Of a stretch of 64,000 nt of DNA, positions 51,090 through 62,058 are shown piece after piece. Made by a program: the position numbers and the translations under genes. The stretch is from Lentisphaerota bacterium. Lineage in GTDB: Bacteria; Verrucomicrobiota; Kiritimatiellia; UBA8416; JAIOPI01. Below the pieces are notes generated by a model, which had not been told where the DNA came from, ran no database searches, and saw nothing but the letters and a program-made list of their open reading frames with translations. The first letter of the stretch is position 1. Each line of letters opens with the position of its first letter. Location of the stretch: assembly GCA_021413965.1 (NCBI GenBank), contig JAIOPI010000025.1, positions 62,001 through 126,000 of the forward strand, written 5' to 3'.

Positions 51090-51788
51090 TCACACCAGCA
51101 CATCCAGCAGCGTCTTCGAAAGCACGCGCATGCGCGCCAGGTCAGGAAATTGGCGCTCCAGTGTGCGAAACTGGGCCGAGTGAACGTATTGCCGGCCGTG
51201 TTTCCGCTCCGCCGGCACCACCGCGTGCAGCATTTCGTGAAAGAGAATGTAGCGCACAAACTCGCTGGGCACGCGCGGGTCGTCGAGGAGCGGGTGCATC
51301 CGCACGCTGCGGGTGATGGCGTCCCACGATCCATAGCGGATCGAACGCGATCGCCGCCCCCGCCGCCGCACGGGACGCCCGCGCCCCCAGCCCACCTGAC
51401 ACTCCACCCGCCCCCCAAAGAACGTCCGGTTCACGTCCTCCGCCATGGCCGCAAGATTCCACACCCGCCCCTGTCCCTCCAGCCGCGGACGGCGCGGATG
51501 GGCCGCGGGATCCGTGAGATGGATGGACCGCGCGAACTCGGCCACGGTCCGCCAATGCTCGCGGCGATGATCGCGCAGATAGGACGCCAGGGACTGAAGA
51601 ACCGCGTCGGGTGCCTGCAAGAAGGCCGCATGCAGCCGGAGGCGGATCCGCCCCCCCAGAAACCGGACCGAGGCGAGGCTGACTCGGTTCTGCGTCACCG
51701 TCAGATGCACGGGAATGCGCACCCCCGCCGTGATGGCGTCGAGGAGACTGTCAGCCGTGCGCGCGGTGGCCTGGAAGAGGTCCATCAT
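51090..51788 (-). CDS. SprT-like zinc metallopeptidase-family protein
   Basis: 232 aa. The C-terminal half has the zinc motif FHEMLHAVVP (HExxH) with a later His in YVHSAQF, plus FFGGRVECQVGWG and a basic loop RRRGRRSRSIRYG, as in SprT/Spartan-like domains. The N-terminal half is unrecognised. It starts 3 bases after the stop of the PhyH-family gene, so the two are probably co-transcribed. A role in protein or DNA-protein-crosslink handling is only suggested by the family. Confidence 0.72.
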   Translation of the reverse strand: MMDLFQATARTADSLLDAITAGVRIPVHLTVTQNRVSLASVRFLGGRIRLRLHAAFLQAPDAVLQSLASYLRDHRREHWRTVAEFARSIHLTDPAAHPRRPRLEGQGRVWNLAAMAEDVNRTFFGGRVECQVGWGRGRPVRRRGRRSRSIRYGSWDAITRSVRMHPLLDDPRVPSEFVRYILFHEMLHAVVPAERKHGRQYVHSAQFRTLERQFPDLARMRVLSKTLLDVLV

Positions 51789-51791
51789 CGC

Positions 51792-52607
51792 TCAGGCCTG
51801 CTCCACCCTCTGATCCGCGGGACGCAACGCACCCGCCCCGAAGATCACAGACTGACTCGCCAACGCCTTGGCACGCATGTCCATGGTCCGCGCGTCCATG
51901 TAGCACACACTGAACGCCCGGCGCGAATGCTGGCTGCGGTTGACGTCCGACGCGTGCAGGACCCAGTTGTGTAGCAGGGCCACTTCCCCCACCTGCAATT
52001 CAAGCAGTTCCACCTTGTCCGGCGTGCACCTGGCGGACGCCTGCTCCGTCGTGAGAAAGCCGGAGCCATGGTCGGGATTGATCAGCCCCATCTGGTGGCT
52101 GCCCGGGATCAACTGCACGCACCCGTTCTCGGCCGTAGCGGAATCGAGCGCGGTGTAAACAGTCAGCAGAGGGTCGCGATCCAGCACATTCCAGCGATCC
52201 TGATGCCAGGGAAGGAACGTACCGCGCCCCGCCGGCTTGTTCATGAACATGGCACGGTAACAGGCGATTGGTGTCTGCGGCCCGTAAAGACGGTGGCAGG
52301 TATCTTCGAAAATCGGATGCTGCATGTAGGCCAGAAAGAGCGGATCGAACTCGAGGTCCTGTATCTTCCGGTAGTTCAGCGTGGCGCCCTTGTGCCCCGG
52401 CGTCTGCGGCCCGGCGTCCTCGTACTTGCCCGAATCGCTGTCCAACTGCATCAGCATGCGGTCGTAATTCACCGCCGCCCGGCCCAGCATAATGTCGTCA
52501 ATTCGCTGACGCAGCGCATCCATCTGACGGTCGGACGCCACTTTCCCCAAACGCAAAATGCCCCGCGCTTCGAACGCCTCCCACTGACTCGTGCTCAACC
52601 CTGTCAT
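51792..52607 (-). CDS. Phytanoyl-CoA dioxygenase (PhyH)-family protein
   Basis: 271 aa. Fe(II)/2-oxoglutarate oxygenase signs: the HxD pair in LPWHQDRW, the distal His in HNWVLHASDVNRS and a following Arg (SRRAFSVCYMD) for 2-oxoglutarate; GCVQLIPGSHQ is the usual PhyH strand. GGAGGG 8 bases before ATG 52607 sets the start. The substrate is unknown. An O2-dependent enzyme implies at least some exposure to oxygen. Confidence 0.88.
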   Translation of the reverse strand: MTGLSTSQWEAFEARGILRLGKVASDRQMDALRQRIDDIMLGRAAVNYDRMLMQLDSDSGKYEDAGPQTPGHKGATLNYRKIQDLEFDPLFLAYMQHPIFEDTCHRLYGPQTPIACYRAMFMNKPAGRGTFLPWHQDRWNVLDRDPLLTVYTALDSATAENGCVQLIPGSHQMGLINPDHGSGFLTTEQASARCTPDKVELLELQVGEVALLHNWVLHASDVNRSQHSRRAFSVCYMDARTMDMRAKALASQSVIFGAGALRPADQRVEQA

Positions 52608-52713
52608 GCGGCGACCCTCCCGGTTTCGCGATCCACACACCCAGAGCCAAGAATCCTTTCGCGCGCGGTGGAAGTCAAGCCCCGCAAAGTTTCCGCCGCG
52701 GCGGGATTTGCCA

Positions 52714-52742
52714 TTGATGTTCACAGGGCTTCCCGTTAGCAT
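52714..52742 (+). promoter_or_regulatory. Candidate sigma70 promoter of sdhCAB
   Basis: TTGATG (52714-52719), 17 bases, TAGCAT (52737-52742), with GGGAG and the sdhC ATG shortly after. Each box matches four of six positions. Confidence 0.4.
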
Positions 52743-52763
52743 CCGACTCGTTTTGGGAGTCTC

Positions 52764-53500
52764 ATGGGAGGCGTCTTGGGCGGGTGTTCCACATCATCGA
52801 TTGGCAAAAAAATCCTGTCTGCCATCACGGGATTGGGAATGGTGTTGTTTGTTGTCGGGCATCTGGCCGGCAATCTGACCCTGCTGCTCGGCGCCGAAGC
52901 CTTCAACAACTACGCCCACTTCCTCAAGCACCTGATGCACGGCGCCTTCATCTACATCGCCGAGGCCGGTCTGCTCCTGTTCTTCTTCACCCACATCTGG
53001 ATGGGCGTCACCGTCTGGCTCCACAAGGGGCGCGCCCGCGAAGAAGGGTATGAAGTGGCCGGCAACGCCGGCGGCGAAAGCAAGAAGTCGCTCTCCTCAC
53101 TCACGATGATCCTCTCGGGCATCTCCCTCGCCATCTTTGTGGTCATCCACCTGCTGCACTTCAAATTCGGCCCGGCGGAGGCCCAGGGCTATCTGACGAC
53201 CATTGACGGCCAGCCGGCCCGCGATCTCTACCGCCTCGTCATCGAGGAGTTTCACAAGCCGCTGCCGACAATCGCGTACGTGGCGTTCATGCTCTTCCTC
53301 GGCCTGCACCTGCGACATGGATTCTGGAGCGCGTTCCAGTCGCTCGGCGTGGGATCGCCGCGGCTGACACCTGCGATCAATACGGCGGCGCTGATCCTCG
53401 CCCTCGTGCTCGCCATCGGCTTTCTCGCCCTCCCGGTTTACGTCTACTTTGGCGTGGATATCCCGGCCGCCACCCGCGTGGTTGCACTGGAGGTAGGACC

Positions 53501-53504
<4 letters not shown>
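52764..53504 (+). CDS. sdhC: Succinate dehydrogenase/fumarate reductase cytochrome b subunit (type B)
   Basis: 246 aa with five hydrophobic helices and conserved His for two b hemes ([36 protein letters not shown]). A single large membrane subunit with two hemes is the type-B arrangement of Bacillus and epsilonproteobacterial enzymes, which exchange electrons with quinone across the membrane. The stop overlaps the sdhA ATG. Confidence 0.93.
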
Positions 53505-55432
<1,928 letters not shown>

Positions 55433-55441
55433 CGAGTCACG

Positions 55442-56209
55442 ATGACCACGAATGGCCACACCTACACGTTGAAAGTCTGGCGGCAGCCGGGCGCCGACCG
55501 GCCCGGGCGCCTGGCGACCTATACGGTCACCGGTATTTCGCCCGATCTCTCGCTGCTGGAAGCGCTGGATGTCCTGAACGAGGACCTGATCCGCAAGGGT
55601 GAGGACCCGATTGCCTTCGAGAGCGATTGCCGCGAAGGCATCTGTGGCCAGTGCGGCATCGTGGTCAACGGCGTCGCCCACGGGTCCAAGTTGGGCTGCA
55701 CGACATGCGAAATCCGCATGCGCGAGTTCGCCCCGGGTTCCACGATCACGCTGGAGCCCTTCCGCGCCACCGCCTTTCCGATCATTAAAGATCTCGTCAT
55801 CAATCGCTCGGCGTTCGACCGCATTATTGCACGCGGCGGGTACGTCTCGATCAATACCGGCGCCGCCCCGGAGGCGAATGCGATTCCCGTGGCACGGGAC
55901 TTGGCCGAGAAAGCCATGGATGCCGCCGCCTGCATTGGCTGCGGGGCCTGCGTCGCCGCCTGCCCCAATGCTTCCGCCTCGCTTTTTGTCGGCGCCAAGG
56001 TCTCGCAGCTGGCCGTCATGCCACAAGGGCATGCCGAGCGCGAACGCCGGGTGACGCGTATGGTCGCCCAGATGGATGCCGAAGGCTTCGGCAATTGCTC
56101 AAACCACGGCGAATGCGAGGCGGTCTGTCCCAAGGAGATTCCGATCCATGTCATCTCCCGGATGCGCCGTGAGTACATCCGGGCATCCGTCAAATCCGTA
56201 CTCGGTTGA
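55442..56209 (+). CDS. sdhB: Succinate dehydrogenase/fumarate reductase iron-sulfur subunit
   Basis: 255 aa. [2Fe-2S] site CREGICGQCG with a later Cys in LGCTTC, then [4Fe-4S] CIGCGACVAACPN and the last cluster with CSNHGECEAVCPKEI. It passes electrons between the flavin and the heme subunit. It follows sdhA by 9 bases and ends the sdhCAB operon. Confidence 0.96.
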   Translation: MTTNGHTYTLKVWRQPGADRPGRLATYTVTGISPDLSLLEALDVLNEDLIRKGEDPIAFESDCREGICGQCGIVVNGVAHGSKLGCTTCEIRMREFAPGSTITLEPFRATAFPIIKDLVINRSAFDRIIARGGYVSINTGAAPEANAIPVARDLAEKAMDAAACIGCGACVAACPNASASLFVGAKVSQLAVMPQGHAERERRVTRMVAQMDAEGFGNCSNHGECEAVCPKEIPIHVISRMRREYIRASVKSVLG

Positions 56210-56266
56210 GCCGCACTGCCCGGACCGCCATGACCGACATGCGGCATGGCAGGAGGGAGCCAGACC

Positions 56267-58546
56267 ATGCTCGCCAGCGCTCTGCTTGGGATCATCGGCC
56301 TCGCCGCACAAGCCCCCTCCTCGTCCCCCGGCATCCCCGACCACGCCCGCCTGATCATCCTCACCGTCGCCGGCGCCGTGGCCGTCAGCCTGATGCTTGG
56401 CGCCCTGGCAAGGCGGCTGAACGTGCCCCCCCTCGTTCTGTTCCTGCTCGGCGGCCTGCTGGTGGGGCCCCAAGGCCTTCACCTGTTCCGCGTGGATCTG
56501 CTGGGCAGCGCCTGGCCCACCCTGGTCACCCTCGCCGTCGAACTTATTCTGTTCACGGCTGGCCTGTGCCTGCCGCCGCGTGGATTCGGTCAGACCACAT
56601 GGGAAACGCGCGGGGTGTTGACCTCCGGCGTCATGCTCACCTGGGGACTCTCCGCCACCTTGATCCATCTCCTGCGCCCCGATTTCCCCTGGCGCTTCTG
56701 CCTGATGGCCGGGAGCCTCGTAATCGCCACGGGGCCGACCGTCATCGCCCCGCTCCTCCAGCGCATCCACGTGCGCAAGCCGATCCACCGCATTCTCTAC
56801 TGGGAGTCCGTCCTGACGGATCCCGTGGGCGCACTCATCGCGCTCTTCTGCTACGAACTCGCCACCGTCTCCGCCGGCGCCAAGGCGTCAGCGTACGGCC
56901 CGCTCGCCCTGATGGATTTCACCGGCCTGCTGGTTGGCGGCGCCGCCGCGGGATTGCTGGCCGCGCTCCTGCGGCGGCGATGGCTGTCTGAGGCCAGCGC
57001 CCCCATCGCCCTTGTCGCCGGCGCGATCGTCATTCCCGCCGCCGGCGATCTCCTGGTGCCCGGCAGCGGCCTGCTGAGCGCCATCGTCGCCGGGCTCACG
57101 CTCGGCCGGCAGGACCTGCCGGCCGTGCGCGTCCTCCGGCGCAATCGCGGACTGCTCATGGAACTGCTGGCAGGACCTCTGCTCGTGCTGCTGGCCACCC
57201 ACCTCGGCGGCGACCATCTCCGCGCCCTGGGCCTCCGCGGCACTCTGGCCGTGCTCGGTCTGGTGCTCCTCGTGCGCCCCCTCAACATCTTCCTCGCCAC
57301 CGCCGGAGGCAACCTGACCCTGCGCGAAAAGTTATTCCTGAGTTGGCTCGCGCCCCGCGGAGTGCTCTGCCTCGCCCTCGCCGCCCTGTTTGCCCTGCAC
57401 CTGCCCGTCCTGCGTCCCGAACTCGCAGACGCCGCCCGCTTCCTGGAAGCCTTCGCCTTTGCCGTCATTATCGGCACGGTCCTTGTGCAGGGCTTTTCTG
57501 CTGGTCGTGTCGGCCGCATGCTCGATGTGCTGGACCCCCAGCCCGCGGGCTGGCTCATCGTCGGCGCCCATGCCCTGGCTCGCGAAGTCGCCATGTTTGT
57601 GCGCGACCGCGGAGCCCATGTTGTCCTCATCGACAGCGACGCACATCGCCTGATCGCCGCCCGCCGCGAGCACCTCCCTGCCCTGCATGAATCCGCGCTG
57701 GCAATTGAATTGGAGGCGCATCCGGAACTCTATGGAATCGGGAATATCCTCGTCGTCACGGACTCCCCAGATCTCAACCGCCGCATCTGCCGCCATTTTG
57801 CCAGCGCGTACCCGGACATACGACTCTACGGCTGGGATGACAAACCCGTTGCCGGCGACGGGAACCAACCCCGGTACGATGCCGCGAAGCCCGTCTGGTC
57901 CATTCTGCGACCGGCCAACTTCGAGCAGGTTGGCGGGGGCGCAGGCGGGCCCGTGCTGGAGCGCGTTGCCGCCCCCGTGCGCGACTTCCGCCACCCTGAA
58001 CGCATTCTCCTGTGCGACCAGGACGGCAAGTTGTCGCCCGCCCTGCCCGCGGACCGCGATGCCCGCGTGACGGCGCTCGTGTATCAGCCTGTGGCGGTCG
58101 GACTGGATTTGAACGTGCGCCCGGAGTGGCTCCTCTATAGCCATGCCACGACCATGCCTGATGTCCTGGGAGAACTCCTCCAGTGCCTCCGCATCACCTA
58201 CCCCGCCCTGGACGTTGAGGACGTGCGCCGCAACCTGATCCGGCAGGAGAGTGAGTACTCGAGCCTCGTCGGCTATGACGTGGCCTTGCCCCATTTCCAC
58301 CTGGAGCAGTTGGAAGTGTCGGTGGTGCTGGCGGCCAAGGTCCACCGGCCAATCACCGATGCGCACAGCGGCGCGCCCATTCGCCTCGTCTTCCTCGTAC
58401 TCAGCCCCAGCAACCAGCCGCGCACCCACCTGCAAGCGCTCGCGGAAATCTCCAAATTCATCATGGACGAGGATAACCGCACGCGCCTGAACGCCGCGTC
58501 GGATGTGGCCGCCCTGCGCCACATCTTCTGCCCGCGTCACAAGTAG
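56267..58546 (+). CDS. Cation/proton antiporter with RCK-like and PTS-EIIA-like C-terminal domains
   Basis: 759 aa. Residues about 10-410 form a monovalent cation:proton antiporter domain of about 12 helices (LARRLNVPPLVLFLLGGLLVG, ATGPTVIAPLL, WESVLTDPVGAL, WLAPRGVLCLALA). An RCK/TrkA-N-like domain follows (WLIVGAHALAREV, VVLIDSD), whose glycine loop departs from GxGxxG. The last about 150 residues resemble PTS EIIA(Ntr/Fru): YDVALPHFHL with phosphorylatable-type His676 and LVFLVLSPSNQP. AGGAGGGAG at 56251-56259 sets the start. The tail overlaps the convergent nitrilase gene by 10 bases. Confidence 0.88.
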   Translation: MLASALLGIIGLAAQAPSSSPGIPDHARLIILTVAGAVAVSLMLGALARRLNVPPLVLFLLGGLLVGPQGLHLFRVDLLGSAWPTLVTLAVELILFTAGLCLPPRGFGQTTWETRGVLTSGVMLTWGLSATLIHLLRPDFPWRFCLMAGSLVIATGPTVIAPLLQRIHVRKPIHRILYWESVLTDPVGALIALFCYELATVSAGAKASAYGPLALMDFTGLLVGGAAAGLLAALLRRRWLSEASAPIALVAGAIVIPAAGDLLVPGSGLLSAIVAGLTLGRQDLPAVRVLRRNRGLLMELLAGPLLVLLATHLGGDHLRALGLRGTLAVLGLVLLVRPLNIFLATAGGNLTLREKLFLSWLAPRGVLCLALAALFALHLPVLRPELADAARFLEAFAFAVIIGTVLVQGFSAGRVGRMLDVLDPQPAGWLIVGAHALAREVAMFVRDRGAHVVLIDSDAHRLIAARREHLPALHESALAIELEAHPELYGIGNILVVTDSPDLNRRICRHFASAYPDIRLYGWDDKPVAGDGNQPRYDAAKPVWSILRPANFEQVGGGAGGPVLERVAAPVRDFRHPERILLCDQDGKLSPALPADRDARVTALVYQPVAVGLDLNVRPEWLLYSHATTMPDVLGELLQCLRITYPALDVEDVRRNLIRQESEYSSLVGYDVALPHFHLEQLEVSVVLAAKVHRPITDAHSGAPIRLVFLVLSPSNQPRTHLQALAEISKFIMDEDNRTRLNAASDVAALRHIFCPRHK

Positions 58547-59424
58547 CGGGCGTAAACATCCGGGCGTCGGTAGCCCCATCCCATCCAGCCCAGCGGCCGG
58601 CTGTGGAAACGCTCCGGCACCACCCCCACCGGAACGTCAACCACGCGCACCTCGGCTTCCCGCCCCAGTTGCACCAAAATCTCCCCGCCCGGCCCCACGA
58701 CGAAGCTGCCTCCATTGAACCGGCCGGCATGATTCACCACCGCGATAAACACCTCGTTCTCGGCCGCCCGACAGCGCGTCACCGCCTCATTCTCGGTGTA
58801 CGCCTGCCAAGTCGACAAATCCCACGTTTCCGTGGCCAGCGGGCACATCACCAACTGCGACCCGAGCGCGCGCAAACAGCGCACGCTCTCCGGGATTTCG
58901 CGATCAAAGCAGATCATGGCTCCCACGCGGCAGGTCGCGCCACCCGCGGCGATGCTGGCCACCTCGAAGCGGTCGCCGGGCGTGAAGCCTCCATCGCCGG
59001 TGACGCTCTCAAACGCGCGGCAATGCACCTTGCGGTAAAGAAGTTTGATGTCGCCATCCGGACCGATGAGCGCCGCGCTGTTGTGGACAGCACCGCAGTC
59101 ACCCCGTTCTGCGAATCCCAGTAGCACATGCAGTCCGCACATCCGGGCCTGTGAACGGATGCGCTGCAGCGCGGCGCCATCCAACGGTTCTGCGATCGTG
59201 CGCAATTGCGCACGGTCAGACGCCGAACGTTGATCCGCATAGCCATGCAGCACGCACTCGGGCGTGATCGCGAGTTCCGCCCCTGCACGGGCCGCCGCAT
59301 CGATGGCCGTCAGCGTGCGCGCGAGATTGCCCGCCACGTCCCAGGCCTGGGTGTGGACCTGGCAGAGGCCGACGCGCACCCGCAGCAGCCCGGGCTCGAA
59401 GAGGTCTGGCGTGTGATGTCCCAT
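58537..59424 (-). CDS. Carbon-nitrogen hydrolase (nitrilase superfamily)
   Basis: 295 aa from the ATG at 59424 (GGAAGG upstream; a GTG at 59445 is also in frame). The catalytic triad is visible: Glu in ITPECVL, Lys in LYRKVH and Cys in MICFDREIPE. It hydrolyses amides, carbamoyl groups or nitriles; the substrate class is not clear, but the CFDREIPE motif is of the amidase/carbamoylase type. Confidence 0.87.
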   Translation of the reverse strand: MGHHTPDLFEPGLLRVRVGLCQVHTQAWDVAGNLARTLTAIDAAARAGAELAITPECVLHGYADQRSASDRAQLRTIAEPLDGAALQRIRSQARMCGLHVLLGFAERGDCGAVHNSAALIGPDGDIKLLYRKVHCRAFESVTGDGGFTPGDRFEVASIAAGGATCRVGAMICFDREIPESVRCLRALGSQLVMCPLATETWDLSTWQAYTENEAVTRCRAAENEVFIAVVNHAGRFNGGSFVVGPGGEILVQLGREAEVRVVDVPVGVVPERFHSRPLGWMGWGYRRPDVYARYL

Positions 59425-59451
59425 CAGGCGGGCCTTCCGCTTCACCCGCGC

Positions 59452-59925
59452 TCAGAAAGGGGCTCGGCGCACCCAACTCCGCCCCCAGACGAGGGCCCCG
59501 ATCACCAGCAGCGCGGCGCCCGTGCCAATCCGAATGCGCAGGCCGGTCGAGTCCCCAACCTGCAGAACCGCCTGTTCTGGTCTATCGGGGTTATAGTACA
59601 CCGTGGCTTCTGAATTCCTGGCGAACCCGTCGACCAGGCCCTGCGCGTAAAGCTCGTTCATGCTGCTGCGCTGGCCGAACGTGTACTGGTCCGATTCGTA
59701 GGTCAGCCCATCAACCACGTAGCGAAACGTGATGTGGGGATAGTATTTCGAGGCTCCGTCGAGCGCCGTGCCTTCCGTGACATCCGACGAGACAATCGTG
59801 CCCTTCACGTTCGGCCAGCCCATGCTGGCGTCGGCCAGATGCATCCGCCATGCGCCGTGCATGATGAACACTATGCCGATGGCCAGGAAAGGCAGGCTCG
59901 CCAGCATGGTCGGTTTGCGCGTCAT
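59452..59925 (-). CDS. DUF3592-type membrane protein
   Basis: 157 aa. An N-terminal helix (ASLPFLAIGIVFIMHGAW), a periplasmic beta-rich core with W.NVKGTIVSSDV, YYPHITFRYVVDG and VYYNPDRPEQAVL, and a C-terminal helix. This matches the DUF3592 pattern; the function is unknown. ATG at 59925 is chosen to start just before the helix. Confidence 0.82.
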   Translation of the reverse strand: MTRKPTMLASLPFLAIGIVFIMHGAWRMHLADASMGWPNVKGTIVSSDVTEGTALDGASKYYPHITFRYVVDGLTYESDQYTFGQRSSMNELYAQGLVDGFARNSEATVYYNPDRPEQAVLQVGDSTGLRIRIGTGAALLVIGALVWGRSWVRRAPF

Positions 59926-59987
59926 CGGACTGGCTCCCACCCCTGCCGGCCGGCCAGACCTGCCCCGGCCGGCCATCGCATGCGACA

Positions 59988-60464
59988 CTATTCGGCTTTG
60001 TCGTCGGCCCCGTCGTCGGCCGCGGCCGGCGCCGCGACATCCGCGGCGGGCGTCAACGCCTCTTTCGCCGCCTGGCGCTTCTGCTTGCGGTCCTTGCGCT
60101 CCGCCGCGCGCTCCTCCTGCGAGAGTCGCCCGTCCCCGTCCTTGTCGTACTTGGCCAACCGCTCCTGCTTATAGGCCTTCTCGGCCGCTTCGGCCTCGGC
60201 CCGCTCCGCATCCGAAAGCACGCCATCGCCGTCCTTGTCGTGATGCTTGAGCATGCGCTTCTCGCGCTCCTGCTGCCAGTGATCATTGGCCGCCTGACGC
60301 TCCTCGTCGGACAGTTGCCCGTTGCCATCCTTGTCGTACTTGGCAATGAACCAGGGCGCGTCCTTCGCGGGCGCAGTCGGTTCCTCGGCCCGCACGCGGC
60401 CGGCGGAAAACGCGGTCGCCACACTCGCCGCCATCAGCACCGTCCAGAACGCCGTTCCCTTCAT
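59988..60464 (-). CDS. Secreted EF-hand calcium-binding protein
   Basis: 158 aa. A signal peptide ends at about RVRAE. Three EF-hand loops are complete: DKDGNGQLSDEE, DKDGDGVLSDAE and DKDGDGRLSQEE, each followed by a charged helix. The C terminus is Ala/Asp-rich. GAGGAGG lies before the ATG. Probably a periplasmic or extracellular calcium binder, a common class in planctomycete/verrucomicrobial relatives. Confidence 0.88.
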   Translation of the reverse strand: MKGTAFWTVLMAASVATAFSAGRVRAEEPTAPAKDAPWFIAKYDKDGNGQLSDEERQAANDHWQQEREKRMLKHHDKDGDGVLSDAERAEAEAAEKAYKQERLAKYDKDGDGRLSQEERAAERKDRKQKRQAAKEALTPAADVAAPAAADDGADDKAE

Positions 60465-60645
60465 GCCGTCCTCCTCGCCGGCAGCGCATCGCCGCCGATT
60501 GTTTCGTCACGCCGAGATCCCGAACACCGGCCGGCGCGCGCCTCGGGGCGACCGCGCTTGACCTCCATTCCCGCCGCAGTATGCTGTGGCTCCAGATGGA
60601 CCGTTAAATGCCGCGCGCCACCGGCGCGCCACCAGGAGAACCTGC

Positions 60646-61404
60646 ATGCCGAAGCCTGTCGCCCTGCAATTGTATACGGTGCGTCAACTGGCCGACAAGG
60701 ATTTCGAAGACACCCTACGCCGCATCGCCGCCATCGGCTATGTCGGTGTCGAATTTGCCGGTCTGCACGGCCGTCCCGCCACCGATGTCGCCAAGCTGCT
60801 GCGCGAGCTGGGCCTGCGGGCCTCAAGCGCCCACGTGGCCCTCCCCACAGCCGCCAATATTGAGTCCATCGCGCAGGACGCCCGGACGCTGGGCTATCGC
60901 CACATCGTCGGCGGTTCGGACCCCAAAACCCTGCTGGACCGCGCGGGAGTCGAGGCCTGCGCCGCCCGCTATGCCGAAGCCGCCCGCCTCGCAAACGCCC
61001 ACGGGCTGCAACTCGGCCTCCATAACCATTGGTGGGAACTGGATCACGCCATCGATGGACAGACGCCGTTCGACCGGATCCTCACGGCCACGCCCGCCAT
61101 CTTCAGCGAACTCGACGTCTACTGGTGCACGGTCGCGGGGCAGAAACCGACCGATGTGATCGGGCGCTGGAAATCGCGCCTGCCGCTTTTGCACATCAAA
61201 GACGGCGATCTCCAGCCCCCAAGTCCCATGAAGGCCGTCGGCAAGGGCAAGCTGGACTTCCCCGCCATCGTGGCTGCAGCAGACCCCAAGACGCTGGAGT
61301 GGCTGATCGTGGAGTTGGATGAATGCGCCACCGACATGCTGCAAGCCGTCGCAGACAGCTATCAGTACCTGACCAGCAAGGGCCTCGCGCAAGGCCGCCG
61401 CTGA
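60646..61404 (+). CDS. Sugar phosphate isomerase/epimerase (AP endonuclease 2 TIM barrel)
   Basis: 252 aa. TIM-barrel signs of the IolE/xylose isomerase-like family: LQLYTVRQ at the start, YVGVEFAG, LHNHWWEL with metal-binding His/Glu, ELDVYW and LLHIKDGD, and the late Glu in VELDE. AGGAGA sits 6 bases before the ATG at 60646. Probably isomerises a sugar or inositol derivative; the substrate is unknown. Confidence 0.87.
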   Translation: MPKPVALQLYTVRQLADKDFEDTLRRIAAIGYVGVEFAGLHGRPATDVAKLLRELGLRASSAHVALPTAANIESIAQDARTLGYRHIVGGSDPKTLLDRAGVEACAARYAEAARLANAHGLQLGLHNHWWELDHAIDGQTPFDRILTATPAIFSELDVYWCTVAGQKPTDVIGRWKSRLPLLHIKDGDLQPPSPMKAVGKGKLDFPAIVAAADPKTLEWLIVELDECATDMLQAVADSYQYLTSKGLAQGRR

Positions 61405-61414
61405 ACACGCCAGT

Positions 61415-61446
61415 CCGGGAGGACGCGCCCGCGAGCGTCCTCCCGG
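61415..61446. terminator. Perfect 12-bp hairpin between convergent genes
   Basis: CCGGGAGGACGC (61415-61426), loop of 8, GCGTCCTCCCGG (61435-61446). It lies 10 bases after the isomerase stop and 20 bases from the stop of the opposing Cys-rich gene, as expected for a two-way terminator, but without a U tract. Confidence 0.6.
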
Positions 61447-61466
61447 CGACCTGATCTACGGACGGA

Positions 61467-61889
61467 TCACTCCAGCTTTACCAGATCCTTGCCGCAGGCG
61501 CATTTGCCGGATACTTGGGAAACTTCCGCACACCCATCCGGGCAGACGTAGAAGCCCTTGGCGCTGACCTTGCTAACGTCCTTGCCGCAGGCACACTTGC
61601 CGTCCTGCATGCTCTTTGCCGCACAATGCGTGCAGTCCGCGGCGCATTCACAAACCAGGGCGTTCCCGTCCTTGGTCGCGAGCACCTTTACGTGCGTCAG
61701 GGTCTTGGCGCAGTGCGTGCACTCGCCCGCTTCCAAAGCAAGGGCCTTGCATTCCGGACACACAAAGGCCGCCTGCGAAGGCCCTGCCTTGACGTCCGCC
61801 CCCACCGTCTCGCCCGTGCCGCCATAGGCGCTCATGCCTACTGCCGTCGCTGCCACCACGGCCAACAGCCATACACTTACTGGTCTCAT
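61467..61889 (-). CDS. Secreted cysteine-rich, probably metal-binding protein
   Basis: 140 aa. An N-terminal signal peptide (WLLAVVAATAVGMSA) is followed by 14 Cys in pairs: CPEC, CTHC, CEC, CTHC, CAC, CPDGC, CAC. CACGKD occurs twice, so the C-terminal half is a short tandem duplication. The pattern fits zinc, copper or iron binding outside the cytoplasm. I do not recognise a named family. Confidence 0.78.
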   Translation of the reverse strand: MRPVSVWLLAVVAATAVGMSAYGGTGETVGADVKAGPSQAAFVCPECKALALEAGECTHCAKTLTHVKVLATKDGNALVCECAADCTHCAAKSMQDGKCACGKDVSKVSAKGFYVCPDGCAEVSQVSGKCACGKDLVKLE

Positions 61890-62058
61890 CGTGCGCCGCC
61901 TTCTTTTAAGCCACGCAAGTCATTTGCGTGATTGCAGAAGACGCTACGTCACGCCGGAAAAGTCCACAATGGGGCCTACACCCCATGGACGATGGAGGGA
62001 CGGGCAAAGCAGCGGATAGCGAAGCGGCGCGACCGGGGCCCATCAGGATCCGTATCCG

